From Bog-473 sp963754445 (GTDB lineage: Bacteria > Actinomycetota > Acidimicrobiia > Acidimicrobiales > RAAP-2), in NCBI GenBank assembly GCA_963754445.1, contig CAVWFT010000001.1:1922001-1986000 (forward strand): a stretch of DNA of 64,000 nucleotides. Reading direction: 5' to 3'. Of the stretch, positions 25,331 through 34,239 are shown one piece after another. Positions within the stretch are counted from its first letter, which is position 1. Every line of letters starts with the position of its first letter. The notes under the pieces were generated by a model that saw nothing but the letters and a program-made list of their open reading frames with translations, was not told the origin of the DNA and did no database searches. The position numbers and the translations under genes were made by a program.

Positions 25331-26161
25331 ATGACCACGCGCACGACCCAGAAAGAGCGCGCCGAGCGCTTCGCATCCCTCCATGTGCCCGGTGCCGCCT
25401 TCGTGATGCCCAACGCCTGGGACGCCGGCTCGGCCAAACTGTTCGAGAACCTCGGCGTCGGCGCCATCGCCACGACGAGCGGCGGATTCGCCATCTCCCA
25501 GGGCCGTCTCGACGGGGCCATGCAGCGCGAGGAGGTCCTGGCCCACTGCGGTGAGCTCGCGGCCGCCGTGGACATCCCTGTCTCGGCCGACCTCGAGAAC
25601 TGCTTCGCCGACGATCCCGACGGGGTCGCCGCCACCATCCGGGAGGGCATCGAACTGGGATTGGCCGGTGGCTCGGTCGAGGACTTCACCGGCAACGCGG
25701 ACGCGCCGATCTACGAGTTGGCCCACGCGGCCGACCGGGTCCGGGCAGCGGCCGAGGCGGCCCACGGCGGCCCGGTCCCCTTCGTGCTCACGGCCCGAGC
25801 CGAGAACTACCTGCACGGGCGGGTCGACCTGGCCGACACCATCGCCCGCCTGCAGGCGTACCAGGAGGCCGGCGCCGACGTGCTCTTCGCCCCGCGGGTC
25901 GTCGATCCGGGCGAACTCCGCCAACTGTTGGACTCGGTGGACAAGCCCGTGAGCGTGCTGGTGCTCCCCAACGCCCCGACGGTTGGCGAGCTGGCCGAGC
26001 TCGGCGTGAGCCGGATCTCGGTGGGCGGCGCCATCGCCGTGGCCGCCTACGGCTACGCCGTCGAGGCGGTCACGCAGCTCCAGAAGGACGGAACGACCAA
26101 CTACTGGGCCATGGGCGGCGCCGCCCGCGCCGCCATGAAGGACTCGTTCGTCAAGCCCTGA
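25331..26161 (+). CDS. Isocitrate lyase/PEP mutase superfamily protein
   Basis: 276-residue alpha/beta barrel of the ICL/PEPM superfamily. MPNAWDAGSAKLFENLG, TTSGGFA near 45, the acidic metal site SADLENCFADDP, LTARAENYLHGR, and VLVLPNAPTVGELAELGVSRIS are all typical. Members cleave or form C-C bonds next to carboxylates (methylisocitrate lyase, oxaloacetate decarboxylase and similar). The K-K-C-G-H loop of true isocitrate lyases is absent, so oxaloacetate-decarboxylase-like or carboxyphosphonoenolpyruvate-like chemistry is more likely. It lies 34 bases after the VOC gene and overlaps the convergent RidA gene by 11 bases. Confidence 0.83.
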   Translation: MTTRTTQKERAERFASLHVPGAAFVMPNAWDAGSAKLFENLGVGAIATTSGGFAISQGRLDGAMQREEVLAHCGELAAAVDIPVSADLENCFADDPDGVAATIREGIELGLAGGSVEDFTGNADAPIYELAHAADRVRAAAEAAHGGPVPFVLTARAENYLHGRVDLADTIARLQAYQEAGADVLFAPRVVDPGELRQLLDSVDKPVSVLVLPNAPTVGELAELGVSRISVGGAIAVAAYGYAVEAVTQLQKDGTTNYWAMGGAARAAMKDSFVKP

Positions 26162-26621
26162 GGGCCACCGTCACTTCGATCTCCACTGCCCCGCCCCGGG
26201 GCAGCGCGGCCACACCGATGGCCGAGCGGGTGTGCCGACCCGCGTCGCCGAAGACGTCGGCCAGCACCTTGCTCGCCCCGTCGACCACGGCCGGCTGCTC
26301 GTGGAAGTCCGGTGTCGACGCGACGAAACCGGTGACCGTCAGCACGCGGGCGATGCGGTCGAGCGATCCGAGCTCCGCCTCCAAGACGGCCAGCGCGTTG
26401 AGCGCGCACACGGCCGCCGCCTCCCGCCCCTGCTCGACGGTGACATCGTCGCCGAGGTGCCCCAAGCAGGTCAGCGTGCCCTCGATGCGGGGCAACTGGC
26501 CCGAGGTGCGGGCGATGCCGTCGTGCACCACCACCGCATCGAGCGGGTCGTGCGGTGGGTGGGGTCCGTGCAGGGTGAGTCCCAGCTCGGCCAGCCGGGC
26601 CTTGATCGTTCCGTCGCTCAT
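26151..26621 (-). CDS. RidA/YjgF family protein
   Basis: 156 residues of the RidA (enamine/imine deaminase) family. Supporting parts are ARTSGQLPRIEGTL, AAVCALNALAVLEAELGSLDRIARVLTV, HEQPAVVDGASKVLADVFG and SAIGVAALPRGGAVEIEVTVALRA. The C-terminal R-S-A-I-G-V-x-x-L-P-x-x-x-x-V-E-I-E is the family signature. This is the YoaB-like subgroup with a longer N-terminus. It begins three bases after the class II aldolase stop, so the two form an operon transcribed away from operator 4. Confidence 0.85.
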   Translation of the reverse strand: MSDGTIKARLAELGLTLHGPHPPHDPLDAVVVHDGIARTSGQLPRIEGTLTCLGHLGDDVTVEQGREAAAVCALNALAVLEAELGSLDRIARVLTVTGFVASTPDFHEQPAVVDGASKVLADVFGDAGRHTRSAIGVAALPRGGAVEIEVTVALRA

Positions 26622-26624
26622 CGC

Positions 26625-27266
26625 TTAACGCATGAAGGGGTAGACGTTCATGAAGTTGGCGTTGACCTTCTCGGGCAACGGGTAGATCGTGCCCAGCTGC
26701 TTGGCGCCCCAGATGATCTTCGCCGACCGCTCGACCAACGCCGTGTTGTGCATCGTCTTCTCCATCGTGGTCCCGACGGCCACCATGCCGTGGTTGGCGA
26801 TGAGTGCCGCCCCCCGGTCCTCGAGCGCCTTGACCACCTGCTCGGCCAGATCGGGGGAACCGCTGGGGGCGTAGGCGGTGCAGCGGATGTCGCCGCCCAG
26901 GTACACGGTGAACTCGTCGATGCAGCTCGGGATGTCCTGTTGGGCCACGGCGAACATGGTGGCGTAGACCGCGTGCGAGTGGATGCAGACGGCCACGTCC
27001 TCGAAGGCGTTCATGACGGCGAGGTGGAGGTACTTCTCCGAGGTGGGTCCACGCTCGCCGGCGACGACGTCGCCGGCTGGGTTCACGATGACCACGTCGT
27101 CCGGGGTCATCACCCGGTAGTCGAGCGAGGATGGGGTGACGGCGATGTTCCCGTCCTCGAGACGGGCCGAGATGTTGCCCGAGGTGCCCTCGACCAGTCC
27201 CTTCTCCAGCAGCTCCTTTGCCGAGGCGACGATCACTTCGGGCGCGTTCTCAATGAAGTTGGCCAT
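26625..27266 (-). CDS. Class II aldolase/adducin domain protein
   Basis: 213 residues, ATG 27266 preceded by GAGGAG. The zinc-dependent class II aldolase fold (fuculose-phosphate aldolase type) is shown by GLVEGTSGNISARL, TPSSLDYRVM, PTSEKYLHLAVMNAFEDVAVCIHSHAVYATMFA split by metal ligands His-x-His, and ANHGMVAVGTTMEKT with the third His. It probably cleaves a hydroxy-acid or sugar-phosphate derivative. Operator 4 lies 77 bases upstream in the spacer shared with the divergent SDR gene. Confidence 0.85.
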   Translation of the reverse strand: MANFIENAPEVIVASAKELLEKGLVEGTSGNISARLEDGNIAVTPSSLDYRVMTPDDVVIVNPAGDVVAGERGPTSEKYLHLAVMNAFEDVAVCIHSHAVYATMFAVAQQDIPSCIDEFTVYLGGDIRCTAYAPSGSPDLAEQVVKALEDRGAALIANHGMVAVGTTMEKTMHNTALVERSAKIIWGAKQLGTIYPLPEKVNANFMNVYPFMR

Positions 27267-27342
27267 GGTCGGGCTCCTCATCACTCGAGTGGGCGATGCT
27301 CGCCCGCTTGTGGTCGCCCAGATGGTACAGCGCCCGCCCCGA

Positions 27343-27364
27343 TGCCTGACACGGCTGTCAGGGA
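27343..27364. promoter_or_regulatory. Palindromic operator 4, CCTGAC-N6-GTCAGG
   Basis: Perfect 6-6-6 core of the same palindrome (the outer two bases on each side differ), with spacer ACGGCT. It lies in the divergent spacer between the aldolase-RidA operon and the SDR gene, 27 bases before the SDR ATG. Confidence 0.78.
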
Positions 27365-27390
27365 ACGGACGGACGGATAGTCTGCGCGCC

Positions 27391-28278
27391 ATGGGACTTC
27401 TCGACGGTCGTGCAGCGGTGGTGACGGGTGCGGGTCGCGGCATCGGGCGGGACATCGCCCTGTGCCTGGCCTCCGAGGGGGCCAAGGTCGTGGTGAACGA
27501 CGTCGGGGTGACCCTCGGCGGTGAGGGCACCCAGGAAGACCCGGCCGCCCAGGTCTGCGCCGAGATCGAGGCGGCGGGCGGTACCGCCGTCCCCAACCAC
27601 GACTCGGTCAGCGACTTCGAGGGTGCGGGCCGCATCATCGGCACCGCCGTCGACAGCTTCGGCTCGATCGACATCGTGGTCAACAACGCCGGCATCGTGC
27701 GGGACCGCACCATCGTGAAGATGGACGAGTCCGACTACGACGCCGTCATCGCCGTCCACCAGAAGGGCACCTTCAACACCGTGCGCCACGCCGCGCCGCT
27801 GATGAAGGACGCCGGCTACGGCAGGATCGTCAACATCACCTCGTCGGCCGGCCTGCGGGGCAACTTCGGCCAGACGAACTACGGCGCCGCCAAGGCCGCC
27901 ATCATGGGAATGACGTTCGTCTGGGCCCTCGAGCTCGGCAAGTACGGCATCACGGTCAACGCCGTCGCCCCGGCCGGGGTCACCCGCATGACCGAGAACC
28001 TCTACAAGGGGTCGGAGCCTCCGGCCGACCAGGACCCCGCCCTCAACGCACCGCTGATCGCGTTCTTGGCCTCCGAGGGGGCGTCCTACGTGAACGGCCA
28101 GGTGCTCGGCCGCACCGGCTTCGCCTACACCCTGTTCCAGACGCCGCGACAGATCGCCACCATGTGGCGCGAGGGCGGCTGGACGCCCCAGGAGGTGGCC
28201 GACCACTTCCACGAGGTCCTGGGCCAGCACCTCCAGCCGGTGGGCATGGGCGACCACCCGCTGCTCGGTAAGCACTAG
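27391..28278 (+). CDS. SDR of the multifunctional-enzyme type (3-hydroxyacyl-CoA dehydrogenase-like)
   Basis: 295-residue SDR. It has TGAGRGIGRDIALCLASEGAKVVVNDVG (split here: TGAGRGIG cofactor turn at 12-19, then a conserved N-D-V-G), NNAGIVRDRT, and the active site ITSSAGLRGNFGQTNYGAAKA. The N-D-V-G plus R-D-R-T/G-Q-x-N-Y pattern is that of the dehydrogenase part of peroxisomal-type multifunctional enzyme 2 and bacterial relatives acting on 3-hydroxyacyl-CoA. The tail QEVADHFHEVLGQHL is longer than in minimal SDRs. It is preceded by operator 4 and followed after 104 bases by aldehyde dehydrogenase. Confidence 0.86.
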   Translation: MGLLDGRAAVVTGAGRGIGRDIALCLASEGAKVVVNDVGVTLGGEGTQEDPAAQVCAEIEAAGGTAVPNHDSVSDFEGAGRIIGTAVDSFGSIDIVVNNAGIVRDRTIVKMDESDYDAVIAVHQKGTFNTVRHAAPLMKDAGYGRIVNITSSAGLRGNFGQTNYGAAKAAIMGMTFVWALELGKYGITVNAVAPAGVTRMTENLYKGSEPPADQDPALNAPLIAFLASEGASYVNGQVLGRTGFAYTLFQTPRQIATMWREGGWTPQEVADHFHEVLGQHLQPVGMGDHPLLGKH

Positions 28279-28382
28279 GGGCTCAGAGACACCCAGCGGC
28301 CCGCGAGCGGGCAGGGAGCGCTCCCCCAGCCGCCCTGGGTAGGGTGATGATGCTGAAGCCAACATCGACAGGGAGGGCTCCC

Positions 28383-29801
28383 ATGGACGTCCGCGACAAG
28401 ATCTACATCAACGGGGCCTGGGTCCCGTCCACCGGCAAGGGGACCCTCGAGGTCATCGACTCGGCCACCGAAGAGGTGTTCGCCACCATCCCCGAAGGCA
28501 CACCCGAGGACGTCGACAAGGCGGTCCAGGCCGCCGCCGCCGCCTTCCCGGCCTGGGCCGCCACATCGAGGGAGGAGCGGGGCAAGCTCCTCAAGCGCAT
28601 CGGCGAGGCGCTGGCCGCCCGGACCGACGAGATCGCCCAGGTCATCTCGCACGAGGTCGGCATGCCGATGACCCTCTCGGGATCGATCCAGGTCGGCCTG
28701 CCGGCGGGCGCCTTCGCAGACGCCGCAGCCGCCGCCGAGAACTTCAAGTGGGAAGAGGAGATCGGCAACTCGCTGGTCGTCCACGAGCCCGTGGGCGTCG
28801 TCGGCGCCATCACGCCGTGGAACTACCCGCTCTACCAGGTGGTGCTCAAGGTGGCCCCATCGCTGGCCGCCGGCTGCACGGTCGTGCTCAAGCCGAGCGA
28901 GGTCGCACCGATCAACGCCTTCATCCTGGCCGAGGTCATCGACGAGGTCGGGCTGCCGCCGGGTGTCTTCAACCTGGTGAGTGGTGTCGGCCCCGTCGTG
29001 GGCGAGGCCATCGCCGCCCACCCCAAGGTGGACATGGTGTCCTTCACCGGCTCGACCAGGGCCGGACGGCGGGTCATGGAGCTGGCCGCCGAGAGCATCA
29101 AGAAGGTCTCGCTCGAGCTCGGCGGCAAGTCGGCCAACGTGCTCCTCGACGACGCCGACTTCGCCAAGGCCGTCCCGGCCGGCCTCTTCGGCTGTTACAT
29201 GAACTCGGGCCAGACCTGCTCGGCCCTCACCCGCATGCTGGTCCCGCGGGACAAGCTGGCCGAGGTCGAAGAGCTGGCCGTGGCCGGCACGGCGGGCTTC
29301 GCTCCCGGCGACCCCTTCGAGGCGGGCAAGCTCATCGGGCCGTTGGTCTCCTCCGTGCAGCGAGACCGCGTGCGCGGCTACATCAAGAAGGGCGTGGAGG
29401 AGGGGGCCAAGCTGATCGTCGGCGGCGCCGAGGCGCCCGAAGGACTGGACAAGGGCTTCTACGTGCAGCCGACCGTCTTCTCCGACGTGACGCCGGACAT
29501 GACCATCGCCAAGGAGGAGATCTTCGGGCCGGTCCTCGTGATCATGCCGTACGACACCGAGGAGGAGGCCATCGAGATCGCCAACGGCACGCCCTACGGG
29601 CTCGCCGGGGCCGTCTGGAGCGGTGACGCCGCCCGGGCCGAGCGGGTGGCCCGCCAGATGCGGACCGGGCAGGTCGACATCAACGGGGGCAACTTCAACC
29701 CGTCCGCTCCCTTCGGCGGCTACAAGCAGTCGGGCGTCGGCCGCGAGCGCGGCATCTACGGGCTCGAGGAGTTCGTCGAGACCAAGGCGATGCAGCGCTA
29801 A
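28383..29801 (+). CDS. NAD(P)-dependent aldehyde dehydrogenase
   Basis: 472 residues from ATG 28383, preceded by AGGGAGGG; an in-frame ATG 39 bases earlier lacks such a site. All ALDH hallmarks are present: ITPWNYPLYQVVLKVAPSLAAGC near 140, FTGSTRAGRRVM, the general base Glu in LELGGKSANVLL near 245, and nucleophile Cys in NSGQTCSALTR near 279. IFGPVLVIMPYDTEEEAI and the C-terminal FGGYKQSGVGRERG follow. It oxidises an aldehyde to the acid, probably following the SDR or alcohol dehydrogenase steps encoded nearby. Confidence 0.92.
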   Translation: MDVRDKIYINGAWVPSTGKGTLEVIDSATEEVFATIPEGTPEDVDKAVQAAAAAFPAWAATSREERGKLLKRIGEALAARTDEIAQVISHEVGMPMTLSGSIQVGLPAGAFADAAAAAENFKWEEEIGNSLVVHEPVGVVGAITPWNYPLYQVVLKVAPSLAAGCTVVLKPSEVAPINAFILAEVIDEVGLPPGVFNLVSGVGPVVGEAIAAHPKVDMVSFTGSTRAGRRVMELAAESIKKVSLELGGKSANVLLDDADFAKAVPAGLFGCYMNSGQTCSALTRMLVPRDKLAEVEELAVAGTAGFAPGDPFEAGKLIGPLVSSVQRDRVRGYIKKGVEEGAKLIVGGAEAPEGLDKGFYVQPTVFSDVTPDMTIAKEEIFGPVLVIMPYDTEEEAIEIANGTPYGLAGAVWSGDAARAERVARQMRTGQVDINGGNFNPSAPFGGYKQSGVGRERGIYGLEEFVETKAMQR

Positions 29802-29854
29802 TCCCGTCTGGCTGACTGTCCGGCCCCATGGACCGGACACCAAGACTGGAGACC

Positions 29855-29891
29855 GAAGTCCCGGGCCGCCCTGACGGCGGTCCGGGACTTC
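29855..29891. terminator. Hairpin terminator between convergent genes
   Basis: GAAGTCCCGG (29855-29864) pairs perfectly with CCGGGACTTC (29882-29891), and the loop contains further pairing (CCGCC with GGCGG). TTCTCTCC follows on the plus strand. It lies between the aldehyde dehydrogenase stop (29801) and the convergent PQQ-repeat protein stop (29916). Confidence 0.75.
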
Positions 29892-29915
29892 TTCTCTCCG
29901 CCGGCTCCGCGACCG

Positions 29916-31445
29916 TCACGGGACGGCGGGCGGTGCACCATGCGGAGTAAGCACTTCGATGCCCGATGACGCCGGCGACGCCGTCGTGCCCAGACCGAAG
30001 ATCAACGCGTCGCCGACCACGGCGACGCCGGACCAGCTGAACTGCGGCAACATCACCCGAACCAACAGGTCGCCGGATTTCGCATCCCGCACGTCGATCG
30101 CCTTGGCCGCCAGTGCCGGTGCATTGAACGTCATGCCGGCCGCCACCGTCGTGGGGGAGAACGACGCGGCGCCGTCGCGCTGCCACAGAAGGGAGCCCGT
30201 GGCCGCGTTCAGGGCATGGACGGAAGGATCCTGCGTCTGGGTGTCACGTCGATCCGCCGGATCACAAAGGTGATTGCCGCCGTTCTGGGTCGGGTTGTAA
30301 TCGCCGATGCCGGTGGCGCCGTAGATGCGCGTGCCCGCGATGGCCGTCGTGGCGACGAAGCCACCGGAGCTGCCGCCGAACACCACGTTGGTCGACCAGA
30401 CGCGGCGACCGGTGGCCGGGCTCAAGGAGTAGTACGTCCCGTCCTTGCTGCCCTCTCCCAAAAAGACGGTGCGGCCGTGCGAGAGGGTGGCGTTCGCGCT
30501 GGCACCGAAGTCGTCGTCGCAGGCCGGCGCATGGCCGAGGGGATGGAACCGCCAGGCCAGTGATCCGTTCGCCATGCGCAGGGCCAAGACCGAGTCGGCG
30601 TAGCGCGCCTCCCCCTCGAAGTCGCAATCCGCCGTCCCAAAGACGACGAGGCCCAGATCGGGCAGGACGGTTCCCGACGACCACACGCTGCCGCAGGTGT
30701 CGTCGAGGACGTGCCCGGAGGGGCTGGCGTCGGTCTGGAACTCCCATATCGGATCTCCGGTTCGGAGGCTCGCGGCCACGATGTAGCCCGCGGAGTGACT
30801 CTCCCCGTCCTCGTCCACACCGAAAAAGACCTTGCCACCCGACACGACGGGCGACGAGAAGATCCGAGTGCCGTCGGTGTTCGGCTCCGGCGGGCCGGGC
30901 CGCCCTGGGTAGGCGTGATCCCAGTAGAGCTCACCCGTCGCGGCATCGAGCGCGTAGAGGGTGTAGCCCCCACCGAAGATCACCAACGCCGGACGGCCGT
31001 TCCCGGCCGGCTGGTACCAGGCGGACGAGGTGACGAGACCGCCGTCGGAGGAGAAGTCACGGGGCTGTTCGCCTGGGTACGGCGTGATCCCGTCCTGGGA
31101 GTGGAGCCGGACCTTCCAGCGCAACGCGCCGGACTCCAGGTTCACGGCGTAGAAGTAGTCGTCCCACGATCCGACGTAGACGGTGCCGTCCACCACGGTC
31201 GGCGTCGCGGAGACGTCGTCGCCGGTCGGGAAGAACCACGCCCGCCGCAGGGAGGTCACGCTCGACTTGGTGAGCGTCGTCCGCGCCGCGAAGGTGTGCT
31301 GGGCATCGTGGCCGTACGACGGCCAGTCCCAGGAACGGACGGCGGCGCTGGCACCACGACCCGTCTGCACCCCTGACGCAGATGCCGACGCGCCACTGCA
31401 CCCGATCGAAAAGAGAATCAGCAGAACGCTGACCAGGGCCACCAT
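29916..31445 (-). CDS. PQQ-repeat beta-propeller lipoprotein
   Basis: 509 residues from ATG 31445. The N-terminus MVALVSVLLILFSIGC has a lipobox-like end (S-I-G-C), so it is probably a membrane-anchored lipoprotein. The body is a series of PQQ-like repeats: TPTVVDGTVYVGSWDDYFYAVNLESGALRW as the first blade, TLYALDAATGELYWDH, YYSLSPATGRRVW, VHALNAATGSLLWQ. The sequence begins WDWPSYGHDAQHTF, as in polyvinyl-alcohol- or alcohol-dehydrogenase-like propellers, but no haem-binding CxxCH is present. Catalysis is therefore uncertain. It follows another secreted propeller protein by 89 bases on the same strand. Confidence 0.82.
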   Translation of the reverse strand: MVALVSVLLILFSIGCSGASASASGVQTGRGASAAVRSWDWPSYGHDAQHTFAARTTLTKSSVTSLRRAWFFPTGDDVSATPTVVDGTVYVGSWDDYFYAVNLESGALRWKVRLHSQDGITPYPGEQPRDFSSDGGLVTSSAWYQPAGNGRPALVIFGGGYTLYALDAATGELYWDHAYPGRPGPPEPNTDGTRIFSSPVVSGGKVFFGVDEDGESHSAGYIVAASLRTGDPIWEFQTDASPSGHVLDDTCGSVWSSGTVLPDLGLVVFGTADCDFEGEARYADSVLALRMANGSLAWRFHPLGHAPACDDDFGASANATLSHGRTVFLGEGSKDGTYYSLSPATGRRVWSTNVVFGGSSGGFVATTAIAGTRIYGATGIGDYNPTQNGGNHLCDPADRRDTQTQDPSVHALNAATGSLLWQRDGAASFSPTTVAAGMTFNAPALAAKAIDVRDAKSGDLLVRVMLPQFSWSGVAVVGDALIFGLGTTASPASSGIEVLTPHGAPPAVP

Positions 31446-31534
31446 GCGAGGCGGCCCCGCCGGGCCGAGGCCGTGCCCGAGGTGCTCGCGCCGCGCGCCA
31501 GCGCGGAGGGTCCGATTGCCCAAGGCGCTGCCGC

Positions 31535-32911
31535 TCAGCCGAATCCGGCCGTGGCGGGCCGGTCGGACTTCGGGCCCACCGCTGGCGCCGGGTTCTCCGA
31601 CGGCCCGTGCAGGGGCGCCCTGATCTTGCCCGTCGGGTAGGGGCAACGCATGGCCGAAGGCACGCAGATCGTGACACTGGTCGGGAAGTCGAACCCGCCC
31701 GCCACCTCGACCGGATTCGACGGCTGCCCGTTGTGGAACGTGACGCGCATGACGCGCCCGCCGTAGTTGGCCGGCCCGCAGTTCTGGAGGACTCCGGTGC
31801 AGGCGATGTGGATGTCGACGAAGTAGAGCGTTCCGTCCGGAGCGAAAGCCATGCCGAAGGGGTTGTACTGGCCCGGTGTCTTCCCCAGCTCGGCCACGGT
31901 CGTGCCCGGCACCGAACCACGTCCCGGCTCGGGCTGCCCGTCGGCGCTCACCCAGACGATGGAGGGGTTCCCGATGTAGCTGCTCACGGCGTAACAACCG
32001 CAGGTCGGATCCTCCGCGATGCCGGCCGGGAAGGAGAGTCCACCGACGAACGTCGAGACCTGCATCTTGGTCCGCGGGTAGACCCCGCCGGGACACTGGG
32101 CCGCGCTGGTCGGAAACGAGGCATGGGCGAACCTGAGGACACTGCCCGTGCCCACGTTGGGTACCAGCAGGTCGTCGTTCGATGCCGTCGCCATGGTCCC
32201 GGGCTGGGCCAGTCCGCCGGTGCCGTCGGTGTGATGGGGTCCCACTCCCCCGGTCGTCGGGCCGTAGAGGATGCAGGACGTGTCGTAGTGCGGGGCGAAC
32301 CACTCCACCAGCCGGCCACTGCTCGGCGGCGGATAGGCCCCCTGGGCGGTGGCGATGTCGTTGGCGAACACGTTGTGCCGGCTGTCCGTGGCACAGCCGG
32401 TGTACGTCTGGTTGTTGTTGAAGACGCCGTTGGCGCTGGGCGGTGAATCGCTGCCCACCGATTGGCCCTTCATCTTGTAGGGCCCCGGCACGTAGAGGTC
32501 CTCACCGCTGAACGCTCCGTCGGGCTCGTCGAGCTCCTCACCGTCGGCCGGCTGCTTGTAGGGCTTCCGTCCACCGACATCGTGCTGGCTCGGCAACGTG
32601 GGGTCGTAGCCTCCGACGAAGCGGCCACCGGGCAGGATGCAGACCTGACCGTTCAGGTCCCACGCGGGCAGCAACTGGCCCTGGCGCCCCGACGGCATGG
32701 AGAGGAAGTCGACCTCCTCGTTCTGGTCCCAGTACACGAGGTAGCCCGGTGTGCCGATGATCCCGGCTTTGGGTGTGGGGACCGTGCTCTCCACCGTGTG
32801 GGCCGACGTGGCGGCGGCACTTCCCGCTCCTCCGACGAGGAGCGGGATCACGAGCGCAGCGAGGAGCGCGCTTGGCCAAACCACCCCCCCGCCCCTTCCG
32901 ATACGACGCAT
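31535..32911 (-). CDS. Secreted NHL/SMP-30-like beta-propeller protein
   Basis: 458 residues, ATG 32911, with signal peptide (RRIGRGGG, hydrophobic core 12-33, cleavage near AAAT). Blade-like segments occur: GGLSFPAGIAEDPTCGCYAVSSY, YNPFGMAFAPDGTLYFVDIHIAC, GGRVMRVTFHNGQPSNPVEVAGG and DLLVPNVGTGSVLRF. P-x-G-x-x-x-x-P-D-G-x-L-Y is the NHL/SMP-30 signature. Several Cys pairs fit an exported protein. No substrate is suggested. The C-terminus is Pro/Ala-rich. It is probably co-transcribed with the PQQ-repeat lipoprotein downstream. Confidence 0.78.
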   Translation of the reverse strand: MRRIGRGGGVVWPSALLAALVIPLLVGGAGSAAATSAHTVESTVPTPKAGIIGTPGYLVYWDQNEEVDFLSMPSGRQGQLLPAWDLNGQVCILPGGRFVGGYDPTLPSQHDVGGRKPYKQPADGEELDEPDGAFSGEDLYVPGPYKMKGQSVGSDSPPSANGVFNNNQTYTGCATDSRHNVFANDIATAQGAYPPPSSGRLVEWFAPHYDTSCILYGPTTGGVGPHHTDGTGGLAQPGTMATASNDDLLVPNVGTGSVLRFAHASFPTSAAQCPGGVYPRTKMQVSTFVGGLSFPAGIAEDPTCGCYAVSSYIGNPSIVWVSADGQPEPGRGSVPGTTVAELGKTPGQYNPFGMAFAPDGTLYFVDIHIACTGVLQNCGPANYGGRVMRVTFHNGQPSNPVEVAGGFDFPTSVTICVPSAMRCPYPTGKIRAPLHGPSENPAPAVGPKSDRPATAGFG

Positions 32912-33018
32912 CGACGTGCCCCCCGGTCCCGATGGCTGATGCGGGCGACATCATAAGGTCATGCCCCGCCGTGCGCCGGGGCGGGCGGGCGCGTGCGTGA
33001 GGGCGGGGCCCCGGCGAG

Positions 33019-34239
33019 TCAGCCCAGCGGGTCCCTCCACCCCGGCGAACCCGTCCGCGCCCCCGACGAGACGCGCAGCCCGATGAAGTTCTTCTGGGCC
33101 TCGACGGTGCCGGCGCCGAAGCACAGGCCCCGGATGTCGCGGTAGGCCCGCTCCAGCGGGTACTCACGCGAGTACCCGTAACCGCCGTGGATCTGCATGG
33201 CCTCGTCGCACACGAACTTCGCCGCCAGGTTGGCGGCCGTCTTGGCCAGCGCCGTCTCGAGCGGTGGAGGCGTGCCCCCGTCACCCGCCAGGTGGACGGC
33301 TCGGGCGAGCAACATGCGCGCGCCTTCGAGCTGGACCGCCATGTCGGCCAGCTTCCACTGCAGCCCCTGCAGGTCGGCCAGCGGACGCCCGCCGATGACC
33401 CGCTCGTTCATGTAGCGCACCGCGTGCTCGAGCGCACCCTGGGCCGCCCCCACGCACATGGCCGCGTTGCCGCAGCGCTCGTGGTTCAGGTGCGAGAGCA
33501 GGACCTTGAAGGCCTCGGTGTTCGACGGCTCCCCCGCGATGAGCACGTCGTCCTCGGTGATCGACACGCCGTCGAAGGCCAGCTCGGCCTCCGTGGCGGC
33601 GTGGATGCCCATGCCCTTGTGCCGGCCCGTCACCGAGATCCCCTCGCGGTCGGTGGGCACGATGACCGCGCCGATGCCCTTGGCGCCGTCGCCCCCCGGC
33701 CAGCGGCACCACACCAGCACCCCCTGGGCCACGTCGCCCAGCGTCGAGTAGTTCTTGTAGGCGTTCAGCCGCCAGCGCCCCGGACCGTCCTCGACCAGCG
33801 CGGCCCGCATGTTCTGGACGGCCGAACCGGCGTCCGGCTCGGTGATGCCGATGGAGATCAGGGCGTCGCCGTTGGCCACGTCGGGCAGCCAGCGCTCCTT
33901 CATGGCCTCGGGACCCAGGTGTTCGATCCCCCGGGGCGGCCCGTTGAAGGTCAGCTGGCAGCAGATGGCGGAGGACACGTCGGCCCGGGCGATCTCCTCG
34001 AGCACGATCGCCGCCTCGACGTCGCCGAGCCCCATCCCGCCCCACTGCTCTCCGATCGTGATGCGCAACAGGTCGGCTGCGGCCAGGGCCTTGCGCACCT
34101 CGGGCATGACCCGGCCCGCCTCGTCGCCCTCGTGGGCCCGCGGGGCCACCTCGCGGGTGGCCACGTCACGGGCCAGCTGGCGCAGCGCCGACTGGTCGTC
34201 GCTCTCCGCCAGCAGATCGGGTCCGCTCGCCCCGGCCAT
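33019..34239 (-). CDS. Acyl-CoA dehydrogenase
   Basis: 406-residue FAD enzyme introducing the alpha-beta double bond in acyl-CoA. ISIGITEPDAGSAVQNM is the first signature (FAD and substrate binding). FDGVSITEDDVLI, the dimer and FAD region ERVIGGRPLADLQGLQWKLADM, and the second signature QIHGGYGYSREYPLERAYRDIRGLCFGAGT (given in part) follow; its Glu in S-R-E-Y-P-L-E is the family's catalytic-base region. Its ATG shares one base with the thiolase stop. It is last in the ketosynthase-like/thiolase/dehydrogenase operon, suggesting a complete beta-oxidation-type cassette for a specialised acyl-CoA. Confidence 0.9.
   Translation of the reverse strand: MAGASGPDLLAESDDQSALRQLARDVATREVAPRAHEGDEAGRVMPEVRKALAAADLLRITIGEQWGGMGLGDVEAAIVLEEIARADVSSAICCQLTFNGPPRGIEHLGPEAMKERWLPDVANGDALISIGITEPDAGSAVQNMRAALVEDGPGRWRLNAYKNYSTLGDVAQGVLVWCRWPGGDGAKGIGAVIVPTDREGISVTGRHKGMGIHAATEAELAFDGVSITEDDVLIAGEPSNTEAFKVLLSHLNHERCGNAAMCVGAAQGALEHAVRYMNERVIGGRPLADLQGLQWKLADMAVQLEGARMLLARAVHLAGDGGTPPPLETALAKTAANLAAKFVCDEAMQIHGGYGYSREYPLERAYRDIRGLCFGAGTVEAQKNFIGLRVSSGARTGSPGWRDPLG

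Noticed and set aside
32643..32660. Palindrome GACCTGA-N4-TCAGGTC resembling the five operators
   Set aside because: The spacing between half-sites is four bases shorter than in the promoter palindromes, and it lies inside the coding sequence of a secreted propeller protein.
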